From the NCBI RefSeq assembly GCF_026239555.1, contig NZ_JAPIVP010000011.1, positions 62,001 through 126,000 on the forward strand: a DNA stretch of 64,000 nt, in the 5' to 3' direction. This DNA is from Pedobacter sp. PF22-3 (lineage in GTDB: Bacteria > Bacteroidota > Bacteroidia > Sphingobacteriales > Sphingobacteriaceae). Shown here piece by piece: positions 28,352 through 37,866 of the stretch. Every line of letters starts with the position of its first letter. Position 1 is the stretch's first letter. The position numbers and the translations under genes were made by a program. A model generated the notes under the pieces. It saw only the letters and a list, made by a program, of their open reading frames with translations. It was not told the DNA's origin and searched no databases.

Positions 28352-28436
28352 AGATGAAAAATGTTTGAGGTAAGATGGATTATATGGATAAGATATGGAA
28401 AAACGGAATTAAAATCATCATTAAATAAAACAAACC

Positions 28437-28562
28437 ATGATACTAGATAAATATAAAAGGGAATACAGATACAAGAGCAACCAGCGGGGCAGCAACAAAT
28501 ACTTATGGGTTAGTATTATCATTTCACTGATTATTGGTGGCCTGATCTGGTATTTTGGCTAA
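28437..28562 (+). CDS. Small single-pass membrane protein (41 aa)
   Basis: ATG 28437 opens a 41-residue frame: a charged N-terminus with YKREYRYKSNQRG followed by one hydrophobic helix (WVSIIISLIIGGLIWYF, residues 24-40). The composition (positive-inside, one clean helix) and the terminator immediately after the stop argue that it is a real small gene. No family recognised. It follows rlmH by 85 bp on the same strand. Confidence 0.6.
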   Translation: MILDKYKREYRYKSNQRGSNKYLWVSIIISLIIGGLIWYFG

Positions 28563-28564
28563 AC

Positions 28565-28600
28565 AAAAAAACACCAGACAAATTGCCTGGTGTTTTTTAT
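28565..28600. terminator. Bidirectional intrinsic terminator
   Basis: AAAAAACACCAG pairs perfectly with CTGGTGTTTTTT over a 9-base loop, between the 41-aa gene and the convergent DUF5606 gene. Confidence 0.88.
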
Positions 28601-28617
28601 ACTTTCACGACTAAAGC

Positions 28618-29157
28618 TTAAACGCCTTTTTTACTGGTCATATTTGCTTTTTTAGCCGGAGCCGAGGTTTTAGTAGTTGCTTTTGCACTGGCAGATGCCT
28701 TAGCGCCTGAAGCTTTTACTTTTTTATCAGCTGCTTTTTCTTCAGCTAATTTAACTTCTGCAGCTGTTCCTGGTGTTTCAGGAGTTTCTTCTGTAAACAA
28801 AGGCAAATCTTTTAGTAAGTTATACCAGGTAATGATTTTTTTCATATCCGAAGCATAAACTTTTTCCTGATCGTGGCCCGGAGCAACCTCCAGAAAGAAA
28901 GGGCGTAAATCGCCTTTAAGATCCGGAGTGTTTCCTTTAGCTGCAATTTGAGCAAAAATATCAGCTAATTTAATTTCCTCATCTTCACCATACACGGTAA
29001 TATCTTCTAACGAAGCTAATTTCGTGTTGGTGATGTTGGCTACAATTTTAGTTTTTTGCTCATCTAAGCTCTCTAAAATGTAACCTACTTTATTTTGTCC
29101 AACCAATTTAAATAAACCTGGTCTGCCAGATACGGCAACAATTCCTCTTAAATTCAT
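28618..29157 (-). CDS. DUF5606 domain protein
   Basis: A 179-residue protein whose N-terminal ~130 residues (MNLRGIVAVSGRPGLFKLVG, 'YILESLDEQKTK', 'EEIKLADIFAQI') are the DUF5606 family conserved in Bacteroidetes. The C-terminus (about 130-179) is an Ala/Lys/Ser-rich disordered tail ('AKASASAKATTKTSAPAKK') of the kind that can bind nucleic acid. Function unknown. It may share a transcript with the cyclophilin gene 141 bp upstream on the same strand. Confidence 0.85.
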   Translation of the reverse strand: MNLRGIVAVSGRPGLFKLVGQNKVGYILESLDEQKTKIVANITNTKLASLEDITVYGEDEEIKLADIFAQIAAKGNTPDLKGDLRPFFLEVAPGHDQEKVYASDMKKIITWYNLLKDLPLFTEETPETPGTAAEVKLAEEKAADKKVKASGAKASASAKATTKTSAPAKKANMTSKKGV

Positions 29158-29161
29158 ATCA

Positions 29162-29295
29162 TGTGTGTTTAGCGGTTAGCGGTTGGGGTATGGCGCATTA
29201 AATCGCCTACCGCCAAACGCATAACGTATTTCTATTGTTTTAAAATCTAAATGTGAGCTACTAGCGCCTTAAACGTTTATCGCCAAATGCATTGC
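29162..29295. repeat. Degenerate CCGCCAAACGC phrase repeats
   Basis: GTTTAGCGGTTAGCGGTTGG is followed by its inverse-type phrases TACCGCCAAACGC and TATCGCCAAATGC. It is another of the short phrase families in spacers of this window. Confidence 0.5.
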
Positions 29296-29298
29296 GCA

Positions 29299-29760
29299 CT
29301 AATCTTCTAAAACTTCAATATTTACAATCTTATCGCCCTGACGGATATCATCAACAAGATCTACATTTTCGACAACTTTACCAAAGCAAGTATGGTTACG
29401 ATCTAAATGAGCAGTATTTGCTCTGCTATGGCAGATAAAAAACTGTGAACCACCAGTGTTACGGCCAGCATGAGCCATAGATAAAACACCACGATCGTGA
29501 TATTGATTTTCTCCGTCCAGTTCGCAATCAATTTTATAACCCGGACCTCCAGTACCTGCTAGATGTGCCTTAGCCGGATCTTTTGAATTTGGACATCCGC
29601 CCTGAACCATAAAGTTAGGAATTACACGGTGAAAAGTTACACCATCATAAAAGCCTTCTTTAGCTAATTTTTTAAAGTTTGCAACGGCTTTCGGCGCATC
29701 ATTCTCGTAGAATTCTACGGTCATATCACCTTTTTCTGTTTTTATTATTGCTTTACTCAT
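29299..29760 (-). CDS. Cyclophilin-type peptidyl-prolyl isomerase
   Basis: Catalyses cis-trans isomerisation of X-Pro bonds. The compact 153-residue protein has the catalytic Arg in 'FHRVIPNFMVQGG' (about 43-55), 'GSQFFI' (about 103-108) and 'LDRNHTCFGKVV' (about 118-129). With no signal peptide it should be cytoplasmic, like PpiB. Phe and Leu occupy substrate-pocket positions in place of Trp, as in many bacterial cyclophilins. Confidence 0.95.
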   Translation of the reverse strand: MSKAIIKTEKGDMTVEFYENDAPKAVANFKKLAKEGFYDGVTFHRVIPNFMVQGGCPNSKDPAKAHLAGTGGPGYKIDCELDGENQYHDRGVLSMAHAGRNTGGSQFFICHSRANTAHLDRNHTCFGKVVENVDLVDDIRQGDKIVNIEVLED

Positions 29761-29915
29761 ATCAATATCGGTACTAATTTTAAATTTTGTTCGACTAAAA
29801 ATTTTTCATATTTTTTTAGTAGAGGGCAAAAATAACAAAATTGTATAACTTATAACATCATTAAATTTTTCTATCCAGTTTAAATGCGGTATTTTAGTGT
29901 TTTAAGCATAACGAT

Positions 29916-31175
29916 TTGATAAAAAAATATTATATCCTACTCATCTGCCTGCTTTGCTCTCTTGGGCTTAGGGCTTCTTCCTTATTAATTTATATGGATG
30001 AAGAACAAAAAAACCATCTTAAAGCATATGGTATTGCCTATTGGACCATAAGTAAACAATTGGAGGTTGACTGGCTCTTAAATTATCGTGGTGGAAGTTT
30101 CTTAATTAAATATAATAAAACGGTTGAAGATGAACTTAAAATCCGCGGTGTATCTTATGAAGTGATGGCCGATGGAAAGGTAAGCAGCCTTTTAAACGAA
30201 ATCAGCGATCCTGCTGTGAATATGGAAATGGTTAAACTGGAGAAAACGCCTAAAATTGCCGTTTACTCCCCAAAAAGCAAACTGCCATGGGATGATGCCG
30301 TTACACTTGTTTTAACCTATGCAGAGATTCCATATGATGTAATTTATGATGACGATATCCTTCAGGATAAATTGAATAAATACGATTGGCTGCACCTGCA
30401 CCATGAGGATTTTACTGGTCAGTACGGCCGTTTTTGGGCTAATTTCAGGTACGCAACCTGGTACCAGGAAGACGTTAAAAACCAGGAAGCACTCGCTAAA
30501 AGAATGGGTTATAAAAAGGTTTCGGAAATGAAATTAGCCGTAGCCAAACACATTAAGGAATATTGTGCTGGTGGAGGTTTCCTGTTTGCCATGTGTTCTG
30601 GCACCGATAGTTTTGACATTGCCCTTGCTGCCGATGGTGTAGATATTTGCGCGCAGATGTTTGACGGCGATCCTGCAGACCCGAATGCGCAATCGAAACT
30701 TGATTTTAACAAAACCCTCGCTTTTCAGGGTTTCAAGCTTGATAACAATCCTATGAATTATGAATTTTCGGATATTGACGTTACGCAAACCCGCACATTG
30801 AACCAGGCTAATGATTACTTTACTTTATTCGATTTTTCGGCCAAGTGGGACTTGGTTCCAACGATGCTTACCCAAGATCACGATAAGGTTATTAAAGGTT
30901 TTATGGGACAAACCACTGCCTTTAAAAAAAGCCTGGTAAAAACGAGTGTAACTGTTCTGGGCGAAAATAAAGGCGCAGCAGAGGTAAGATATTTACACGG
31001 CGAAATTGGCAAAGGTCAGTTTACTTTTTATGGCGGGCACGATCCGGAAGATTATCAACACGCTGTGGGCGACCCTCCAACAGATTTAAGTTTGCATCCA
31101 AATTCACCCGGGTACCGCCTTATTTTAAACAATGTACTTTTTCCTGCGGCCAAAAAGAAACCTCAAAAAACGTAA
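29916..31175 (+). CDS. Secreted glutamine-amidotransferase-like protein of unknown function
   Basis: A 419-residue exported protein. The start is a TTG at 29916, chosen because it gives a signal peptide (LIKKYYILLICLLCSLGLRAS as read in two parts) and no in-frame ATG precedes the mature region. 'KIAVYSPKSKLPWDDAVTL', 'YDWLHLHHEDFTGQ' and 'GGGFLFAMCSGTDSFDIAL' give an alpha/beta class I amidotransferase-like layout with a Cys at a nucleophile-like position, then 'GKGQFTFYGGHDPED' near the C-terminus. From memory, homologues in Bacteroidetes carry the database name 'asparagine synthetase B', but neither the Ntn glutaminase nor the ATP-dependent synthetase domain is visible here, so that name should not be used. 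Confidence 0.75.
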   Translation: MIKKYYILLICLLCSLGLRASSLLIYMDEEQKNHLKAYGIAYWTISKQLEVDWLLNYRGGSFLIKYNKTVEDELKIRGVSYEVMADGKVSSLLNEISDPAVNMEMVKLEKTPKIAVYSPKSKLPWDDAVTLVLTYAEIPYDVIYDDDILQDKLNKYDWLHLHHEDFTGQYGRFWANFRYATWYQEDVKNQEALAKRMGYKKVSEMKLAVAKHIKEYCAGGGFLFAMCSGTDSFDIALAADGVDICAQMFDGDPADPNAQSKLDFNKTLAFQGFKLDNNPMNYEFSDIDVTQTRTLNQANDYFTLFDFSAKWDLVPTMLTQDHDKVIKGFMGQTTAFKKSLVKTSVTVLGENKGAAEVRYLHGEIGKGQFTFYGGHDPEDYQHAVGDPPTDLSLHPNSPGYRLILNNVLFPAAKKKPQKT

Positions 31176-31457
31176 ACTTTCCAAAATTTAACGCTTGGCA
31201 TATTGCCCTTGAGCGTAAAAATTAATTCATTCTCTACTGTATTCCTATTATGTATACAGTAAATGGCTGCTTATGCCCTTTACGAATTGGATCACCACCA
31301 GACCCGATCTTTATAAAAATTATACTGATAACCAACAATTTAGCTTCCGAATTGTAACACCATTGATACTTTGGCACAGCTTTTGGATAAGCACTGGCAA
31401 TTAACAAACAGGGTAACACCTAAAATTTAAACAAGAATTTTTATAAAGAAAAATATC

Positions 31458-32198
31458 ATGAAAAAGTTATTATTAAGTGCTTCAGTCGTTTTATTAGCAA
31501 CAGGTGCTTTCGCACAGAACAACATGACCGGTAGTGACGCGAGATTTGGAATAAAAGCCGGGGTAAATTTGGCAAGATTTCACGCAAGCGGTACTGATGG
31601 TAGTACATCATTCAATGACAACGCAAAAGACAATGTTGGTTTTAATGTTACTGCATTCGCTGATTTCGGTGTAGGAAACAATTTCTTCATTCAACCAGGT
31701 GTGTCGTTACAGAATAAAGGTAATAAGTTCGAATCTACAAGCTCAGTTACAGCTTTGGGTAGCACTGTTACCACTACATCATCTGTAAAAACAAATTTAA
31801 TGGCTATTGAAGTTCCGGTTAATGCAGTATTCAGAATTCCTACAGGTACTGCTGGTGCAGTTCAGATTAGTGCGGGTCCTTATATCGGCTTTAACGTCTC
31901 AGGTAAAGATAAAGGACAAACCACTACTACAACAGTAAACAACAGCAATAATGCCAGTTCAACGGTAACTACTTCTAATGATAGAGACCTTTCATTCGGT
32001 AGTGCTAATGACAAGAATTATGGAAGTACAGACTTTGGTGCAAACTTTGGTTTAGCATACCGTACAAACTCTGGATTTTTAGTAGGTGCGAACTACGGTT
32101 TAGGACTTTCGAATTTAATTCCTAAAGATAGCCGCGGTAATTCTGATGCAAAATTAACTAACCGTGTGTTAGGATTCTCAGTAGGTTATTCATTCTAG
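31458..32198 (+). CDS. PorT-like outer-membrane beta-barrel protein
   Basis: A 246-residue protein with a clean signal peptide (MKKLLLSASVVLLATGAFAQ) and repeated amphipathic strands such as 'FGIKAGVNLARF', 'FFIQPGVSLQNKG', 'FGANFGLAYRTNSG' and the terminal 'VLGFSVGYSF', ending on an aromatic residue as outer-membrane proteins do. Ser/Thr/Asn-rich loops lie near 95-110 and 150-185. It fits the outer-membrane beta-barrel (PorT/OmpA-barrel) domain common in Bacteroidetes. No specific role can be assigned. Confidence 0.85.
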   Translation: MKKLLLSASVVLLATGAFAQNNMTGSDARFGIKAGVNLARFHASGTDGSTSFNDNAKDNVGFNVTAFADFGVGNNFFIQPGVSLQNKGNKFESTSSVTALGSTVTTTSSVKTNLMAIEVPVNAVFRIPTGTAGAVQISAGPYIGFNVSGKDKGQTTTTTVNNSNNASSTVTTSNDRDLSFGSANDKNYGSTDFGANFGLAYRTNSGFLVGANYGLGLSNLIPKDSRGNSDAKLTNRVLGFSVGYSF

Positions 32199-32219
32199 TC
32201 TAGAAAGACACATAAAAAA

Positions 32220-32257
32220 CAAAAACCTTCCCAGTTAGATACCGGGAAGGTTTTTTT
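32220..32257. terminator. Bidirectional intrinsic terminator
   Basis: AAAAACCTTCCC pairs with GGGAAGGTTTTT over a 13-base loop between convergent genes. Confidence 0.85.
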
Positions 32258-32264
32258 ATGCCCC

Positions 32265-34271
32265 CTAATCATAGAAGTTCCAGCTTACGCCAAATTTTAA
32301 TAAGGCATCTTGCATAGGGTAGCGGTTTACCGTATAATAACCTTGTTGGAATAGACCCTGATTTATAAAATCATATTTAACAAAAATATTGGCCCTTTTT
32401 AAATTTGCTTTAAAAAAGACATCAGCTATTGGTCTTGATTGTAGTTTTATTGGATTACGCTCATCAATATAAAATTGGGCCGTAGCTGGTGAATATAAGT
32501 AATTCGCATATTCAGAATTGTACCTCACATCTAATCCAACATTGGCTTTTAATACCTTGAAAAAGGTATTATCAAAATAAATACTGTTATAAGTGTAAAG
32601 ATCAGGTGTTCTTAATACCGCATTTTTATCTGTTTTTTGATAAGCGATATAGTTTTCCATTACAAATTTCCCAAACCTGGTTTTCTTAGATACATCCAAC
32701 CTGATTAAGCTAATATCTGCAGTAGCCTGTTTCGGTAAAATAGCAGTTGTATTATTGGTTAAATCTGCAGTAAAATAAACATAATTACTGGTTAAATAAT
32801 ATTTGGCTCCAGCAGTAAAACCATACTTATCATTAATGTAATCAAAGGATAAATTTGCAATTTTAGTATTCTTAAAATCGTTGTTTTCCCATCGATAATG
32901 ATTGCCATGGTAATAATTAAAAATGGTTGCGGGTGTTTGGTTCTGTGCATAGGCGCCCAGCTCAATCCTACCTATGGTTTTACCTAAAAGAATTTTACTT
33001 TTTGCCTCGTACAAATAATCACCTGCATTTTCGCCCTGCAAAATTTGCTGAACATCTAAATTGAAATCGATGTTGTTCGAAAACCGATAGCCAGCCGCGC
33101 CTAAAATGGTAATGTTCTGATAAGTAAATTTACTGTTTTCGTAACTGGTTCCATCCTGTTTTAAACCCAGATATTCATGTTTGTAGTAATCGTGCCTTAC
33201 CCCCGCATCAACCTTTAATTCATTTTTAATAACCGAGCTGTTTTTTGGCCTTAAGAAAAAACTGTAAATAAATTCATTTTTGATGTGTTTTACGTGGGTA
33301 GAGTCGTTGGTATATGTTGTACTCGCAATTCCCGGAGGCAGCACATTGTTCACATCAGTTCCATTTTTGTAAAAATCATAACTGTCATTATTGTACTCAA
33401 ACGTATACGAAACCTTATTGGTGGGTAAAACCGCATTGTTAACATTAGCAGAGGTGTCTATTCTACCTACATAATAGGTCTGCTTTAAGAAAATAGTATT
33501 CTTTCGGTATAAATTTCTGGAGTCTGATAAATTAATAGGCTCTGCATCTCTTGAAATTTTAGTATAATTTGGATTAAATAATCCTGTGGCCACTGTAGAA
33601 CCATTCTCGTAGGCACGCATGGTATTAAAAATGGCCGATGCCCACATATTATAACGTTTGCTGGGCGATTGGTACCATGAAAATACAGCAACGTTCAAAT
33701 TATCACCACGTTGCCTCGCATAAAAACCTTTAGAATCGCCACGATTAAAATTAACCCCAACGTTCCAGTTTTTTTTAATATTCTGTGTGTGTGTAGCCCT
33801 AAAAAGCTGTTCCTTTTGGCCCGCACTCACGAAATAGAGACTGGTAAAAGGTGTTCTGGCCTGATAGAAAATAATATCATCAGGAGTTAAAGCATAATAA
33901 TCGAGTGAATGGAAGCCCACATCGAAACCAATGCGCTTACTGGGTTCGTACAGTAAGGGTCTGGCCGAAAGCCCCATGTTACCATTACTAATGGTTGGAT
34001 GGGTAGGCTGTAAAAGCGGGCTATAATTCTGAATATTAACGGTTGATGTATCCAGTGGCAACAGTACGATACTATCTTTCGTTAAAGACAGCTTGGTAAA
34101 ACGAATATATTTGGCTGTAAAAACTACGGAATCTTTAGCGCCATCTAGCTTTTTCCTAACCGAATCGAGTTCTTTATTGGTACCAACACTTGTTTTTAAA
34201 TCTTGTGCAAAGGCTTTGTTAATGCTAAACAGCAGCAGGAGAAAAAAACAGATTTTAATGGCTTTATGCAT
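32265..34271 (-). CDS. Putative porin (large outer-membrane beta-barrel)
   Basis: A 668-residue exported protein with signal peptide (MHKAIKICFFLLLLFSINKA) and many beta strands of alternating aromatic/polar residues, for example 'WNVGVNFNRGDSKGFYARQ' and 'TFEYNNDSYDFYKNG', ending in 'LKFGVSWNFYD'. This matches the 'putative porin' family of Bacteroidetes. It begins 2 bp after the purine nucleoside phosphorylase stop on the same strand, so it is the last gene of an lpxK-PNP-porin operon. A nucleoside-uptake role is possible from context but speculative. Confidence 0.85.
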   Translation of the reverse strand: MHKAIKICFFLLLLFSINKAFAQDLKTSVGTNKELDSVRKKLDGAKDSVVFTAKYIRFTKLSLTKDSIVLLPLDTSTVNIQNYSPLLQPTHPTISNGNMGLSARPLLYEPSKRIGFDVGFHSLDYYALTPDDIIFYQARTPFTSLYFVSAGQKEQLFRATHTQNIKKNWNVGVNFNRGDSKGFYARQRGDNLNVAVFSWYQSPSKRYNMWASAIFNTMRAYENGSTVATGLFNPNYTKISRDAEPINLSDSRNLYRKNTIFLKQTYYVGRIDTSANVNNAVLPTNKVSYTFEYNNDSYDFYKNGTDVNNVLPPGIASTTYTNDSTHVKHIKNEFIYSFFLRPKNSSVIKNELKVDAGVRHDYYKHEYLGLKQDGTSYENSKFTYQNITILGAAGYRFSNNIDFNLDVQQILQGENAGDYLYEAKSKILLGKTIGRIELGAYAQNQTPATIFNYYHGNHYRWENNDFKNTKIANLSFDYINDKYGFTAGAKYYLTSNYVYFTADLTNNTTAILPKQATADISLIRLDVSKKTRFGKFVMENYIAYQKTDKNAVLRTPDLYTYNSIYFDNTFFKVLKANVGLDVRYNSEYANYLYSPATAQFYIDERNPIKLQSRPIADVFFKANLKRANIFVKYDFINQGLFQQGYYTVNRYPMQDALLKFGVSWNFYD

Positions 34272-34272
34272 C

Positions 34273-35088
34273 TTAAAGTTCAGAAATTAAGCGGGTTAAA
34301 ATCTCAGTCATCTTTGGTTCGGCTTTAGCTGCCGCAGCTAAAATTTCGTCTAAATCAAAAGGCTGCAGATCTTCAGGAAAACCTTCGTCTGTTAATACCG
34401 AAATAGCAAAAACAGGCAAACCTGCATGGTTAGCCACAATAACTTCCGGCACAGTACTCATACCCACTGCATCAGCGCCAATTAAGCGTAGGTATTTATA
34501 TTCGGCTTTGGTTTCCAGATTTGGTCCGGAAACTGCAACATATACCCCTTTATGGCACTTAATATCAACGCTTTTAGCTATTTCTAACGCTTTCGTTATA
34601 ATATCGCGTTTATAGGGCTGGCTCATATCCGGGAAACGTGGGCCTAATTCACTTTCGATTAAACCACGCAATGGATTATCCGGCTGCAAGTTGATATGAT
34701 CGTCGATAATCATCAAATCACCTTTTTTAAATTCGGGATTTAAGGAGCCCGCAGCATTAGATACAATTAAGTTTTCGATACCTAAACCTTTCATTACCCT
34801 AACCGGAAAGGTAATTTGCTGCATACTATAACCTTCGTAATAATGTAAGCGGCCTTGCATGGCTATAATTTTCTTCCCGTTTAATGTCCCAAAAATCAGT
34901 TTCCCGCTGTGGAACTCTAATGTGGAAATCGGAAAATTGGGAATATTAGAATACATCAGTTGATGTTCAATTTCGATTTCTTTTACCAGGCCACCTAAGC
35001 CGGTACCTAAAATAATACCGATTTCTGGCTTAAAGTTTTCTGTTTTACGTTTTATATACTCAACGGTTTCTTCTATTGCTCTTAACAT
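34273..35088 (-). CDS. Purine-nucleoside phosphorylase (trimeric, PNP class)
   Basis: Phosphorolysis of purine nucleosides to base and (deoxy)ribose 1-phosphate. The 271-residue protein has 'IGIILGTGLGGLV' (about 23-35), 'GRLHYYEGYSMQQITFPVR' (about 79-97), 'VSNAAGSLNPEFKKGDLMII' (about 108-127) and 'YVAVSGPNLETKAEYKYLR' (about 182-200), all typical of the ~30 kDa trimeric PNPs. Its start overlaps the end of lpxK by 29 bp, indicating translational coupling. Confidence 0.95.
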   Translation of the reverse strand: MLRAIEETVEYIKRKTENFKPEIGIILGTGLGGLVKEIEIEHQLMYSNIPNFPISTLEFHSGKLIFGTLNGKKIIAMQGRLHYYEGYSMQQITFPVRVMKGLGIENLIVSNAAGSLNPEFKKGDLMIIDDHINLQPDNPLRGLIESELGPRFPDMSQPYKRDIITKALEIAKSVDIKCHKGVYVAVSGPNLETKAEYKYLRLIGADAVGMSTVPEVIVANHAGLPVFAISVLTDEGFPEDLQPFDLDEILAAAAKAEPKMTEILTRLISEL

Positions 35089-36121
35089 AATTTAAAATGA
35101 GTTCGTCAAAGGTAATCTTATCTTCTTCAAATAATTCAACCTCAATGGGTAAATAATATATAGGTAAATCTACCAGTAAATCTTTAAATCCGGTAGCTCT
35201 TAAACGTTTGCTATCCTTTTCTGTTGTGATAATGATTTTATCTTTTTTACCACTGGCCATAAAAGCCGATTTAAACTTCCTGAGATCATCATTTTTAAAT
35301 GCATAATGATCAGGAAACTGTTCATGTTTAATGCTTGCGGTGTATTTTTGAAGCTCTTCGATTAATGGATCTGGATTTGCAATTCCGGTAAGCAGAAAAA
35401 TTTCGAAATCTTTAACCGACTCGAGTATTTGACGCTCGTTATGGTATAAATGGATGAGATCGCCATATTTTAAGTAAGAATGTAATACAGGCTGACCTGC
35501 ATTTGGCTGCAATTCATTTACCGAGGCTTGTTGGGCCACATGCAATAAAGGTACGGGAGATTTGGTAACCAAAAACACATCGGCTCTTTTGCGCGAGGAA
35601 AAGACATCCCTTAAATTGCCTGCAGGCAGTAAAAACTGTAAGGTGCCCAGTTTCCTGAACTCGAAAAGCAAAATATTAAATCCGGCTTTAATGGCGCGGT
35701 GCTGAAAAGCATCATCCAGGATAATGATATCATGGTTGTTTTGCAACTGCTTTACCCCTGCCACACGGTCTTCGCATACGGCTACGGTAACCTGCTTAAA
35801 CTTCTGGTAATATTGTAAAGGTTCATCACCAATGGTTTCGGCTGTAGCATTGTCATCTGCCGTAATAAATCCTTTGGTTTTACGCCCATAACCCCTGCTT
35901 AGTATGGCTATTTTATAATCGGCCAGCAACCTCACTAAATATTCTGTTGTTGGTGTTTTGCCAGATCCGCCAACGGCTAAGTTGCCTACACAGATTACCG
36001 GCAAATCGAAAGATACGCTGCGCATAATTCCCCAATCGTAAAGCTTTTTCCGAAGTGTAACGGCCATAGCATAAACCAATGAAAAAGGGAGCAGCAAAAG
36101 ACGTAAATAATTAACTAGCAT
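35060..36121 (-). CDS. lpxK: Tetraacyldisaccharide 4'-kinase
   Basis: Inner-membrane-associated kinase that phosphorylates the 4' position of the lipid A precursor. The 353-residue length is normal. An N-terminal hydrophobic helix (about 5-22) anchors it, and the Walker A loop is 'GNLAVGGSGKTPTTEYLV' (about 47-64). 'ILSRGYGRKTKGF' (about 74-86), 'DDAFQHRAI' (about 137-145) and 'LPAGNLRD' (about 169-176) are diagnostic. It is the first gene of the operon with the PNP gene (29-bp overlap). Confidence 0.96.
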   Translation of the reverse strand: MLVNYLRLLLLPFSLVYAMAVTLRKKLYDWGIMRSVSFDLPVICVGNLAVGGSGKTPTTEYLVRLLADYKIAILSRGYGRKTKGFITADDNATAETIGDEPLQYYQKFKQVTVAVCEDRVAGVKQLQNNHDIIILDDAFQHRAIKAGFNILLFEFRKLGTLQFLLPAGNLRDVFSSRKRADVFLVTKSPVPLLHVAQQASVNELQPNAGQPVLHSYLKYGDLIHLYHNERQILESVKDFEIFLLTGIANPDPLIEELQKYTASIKHEQFPDHYAFKNDDLRKFKSAFMASGKKDKIIITTEKDSKRLRATGFKDLLVDLPIYYLPIEVELFEEDKITFDELILNYVKSNRRNR

Positions 36122-36311
36122 AGTGTCGTGGTTTCAAAATTACTGATTATTTAAAAAAGAAAGGCATTGCTTTTGGCCATGCCCCTTAAATGAACCTTTG
36201 CCATTTAAAAATGTTTGCCTAATCTTATGGATCTTAAATACAGTTGTGATTTAAATTGATAAGGCTAAATTTTATTTTTATACTTGCTATTTCTATCAAA
36301 AACATAAATAA

Positions 36312-37451
36312 ATGTCTCCAAATAAGCGATTAGTAATTGGCCAGGGTCAGATTAGTGGATATATATCTATCTTTTTAGCCACACTGGCTTTGTTAGGCAT
36401 TCTTTGTTTTCACTATCCGGAGAAACTGACTACGCCAGAATTTCGTGAGATTTATACCAAAGAAAGTGTAGAAGTTTTAATGTTGGGCGGTGTTATTGCG
36501 GCCCTTTTCTTTTCGGCACTGAGTATTGTTTTAAGCAAAAAATTAAAATGGGCCTGGCCAGGATTTTTACTTACTGCTTTAGCCGTTTTATTGGGTGCTG
36601 TAACTGTCGAAGGCAGGGATGTTGCTAAATCGAGCTGGCATTTTGGCTTAGACTGGATGATTTTGGATTTACTCCTGATGGTGGCCATTTTTGTTCCGCT
36701 AGAATTATTTTTCCCTAAAAACAACAACCAAACCAAGTTTCACGAAGAGTGGCGTACTGATTTAACCTATTTTGTGGTAAGCCATTTGTTTATTCAGTTT
36801 TTTGGCATTATAACCCAAAAACCCGCAGTACTCTTTTTTGGCTGGATGGGTTTGGATAAACTGCATACCTGGGTACAAAGTCTGCCTTTTGCGGTAGCAC
36901 TATTTTTAGCTTTTTTCAGTACCGATCTATTTCAATATTGGGCACACCGTTTTTTCCATACCAGAGTAGCCTTATGGCGTTTTCATTCCATCCACCACTC
37001 CACACAAAATATGGATTGGCTGGCCGGAAGCCGTACCCATTTCATTGATATCTTTTTTACCAGGGCCATGACATTTATCCCACTGTATATTTTGGGTTTT
37101 TCATCTACCGTTTTCAATGTATACATTATTTTTATAGCCATCCATGCGGTGCTCATCCATGCCAATACCAGGATTAACTTTGGCCCGTTAAAATATATAT
37201 TCACCACGCCACAATACCACCATTGGCACCATTGCGAAGACCCTAAATATTATGGCCATAATTTCGCTTCCATATTTCCTTTTATTGATATGATGTTCGG
37301 CACCTATTATTTGCCAGGCAACAAATGGCCTGCCGGAACCGGTGTGCATGAAGCTTCTTATCCGAAAGGTTTTGTTAAACAATCCATTTATCCCTTTACC
37401 AAAAGCCCGTTTGATACCGATTTAAATATGGAAGAAAGAAGCGATAGATAA
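36312..37451 (+). CDS. Sterol desaturase / fatty acid hydroxylase family protein
   Basis: Membrane di-iron oxygenase-type protein of 379 residues. Hydrophobic helices fill about 15-35, 55-100, 113-130, 155-175 and 192-210. The three histidine boxes are 'HRFFH' (about 217-221), 'HSIHHS' (about 229-234) and 'HHWHH' (about 305-309), as needed to bind two irons. The N-terminal ~110 residues are an extra membrane region beyond the FA_hydroxylase domain. Substrate unknown (sterol, sphingoid or carotenoid-like lipid). It lies upstream of the PKS cluster on the same strand but is separated from it by 415 bp of repeats, so it is probably independent. Confidence 0.9.
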   Translation: MSPNKRLVIGQGQISGYISIFLATLALLGILCFHYPEKLTTPEFREIYTKESVEVLMLGGVIAALFFSALSIVLSKKLKWAWPGFLLTALAVLLGAVTVEGRDVAKSSWHFGLDWMILDLLLMVAIFVPLELFFPKNNNQTKFHEEWRTDLTYFVVSHLFIQFFGIITQKPAVLFFGWMGLDKLHTWVQSLPFAVALFLAFFSTDLFQYWAHRFFHTRVALWRFHSIHHSTQNMDWLAGSRTHFIDIFFTRAMTFIPLYILGFSSTVFNVYIIFIAIHAVLIHANTRINFGPLKYIFTTPQYHHWHHCEDPKYYGHNFASIFPFIDMMFGTYYLPGNKWPAGTGVHEASYPKGFVKQSIYPFTKSPFDTDLNMEERSDR

Positions 37452-37494
37452 GCTGGGGATAATATTTTAGAAGATTATTAGGAAAGCAGTGCCT

Positions 37495-37800
37495 GCAGGC
37501 AAGATTAACGTTAGCCGGGCTTTCCGCTAAATCTTTTGTTTTTGAAGGAAAACAAAAGTAAACCGCTGCATCCGATTGTTATCGGATCCCGTTTAATCCA
37601 AACTGGATGTGCTATTATTGAAGGTTTTTGAACCCAAACTGGTAACATTCCTATCGGAAGGTGACATCTGACAGCACGCTATCTATACGCCCAACTCCGT
37701 GAGCTCGGTGTATCTCTCAGTAACCTCTGTGGTTAAAACTATGGCGCAATCATTAAACTTTCTGTACTCGTTTGGAAACGAACACAGGCAGATTTTTTGT
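37495..37800 (+). repeat. Dispersed-repeat fragment and phrase repeats in the gap before the PKS cluster
   Basis: From 37513, GCCGGGCTTTCCGCTAAATC leads into CTTTTGTTTT-TGAAGG-AAAACAAAAG, a perfect 10-bp stem (37533-37558), then AAACCGCT and a second stem ATCCGAT-TGTT-ATCGGAT (37570-37587). The CCGCTAAATCTTTT start matches the 62.4 kb array. Further on, 'AACCTCTGTGGTTAAAAC' (about 37722-37740) and 'TTTTTTGTGGTTAAAAAA' (about 37793-37810) are phrase repeats. No gene lies in the 37452-37866 gap. Confidence 0.7.
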
Positions 37801-37866
37801 GGTTAAAAAATGTAAGGTGGAACAAAGCCCTTATTAAAACGTTATATTAGCATTCCATCTTATTTT

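Noticed and set aside
31234..31419. 61-codon minus-strand frame between the amidotransferase-like and PorT-like genes
   Set aside because: No signal peptide, no neighbour on that strand and no recognised family; kept out for lack of support, though its composition is not absurd.
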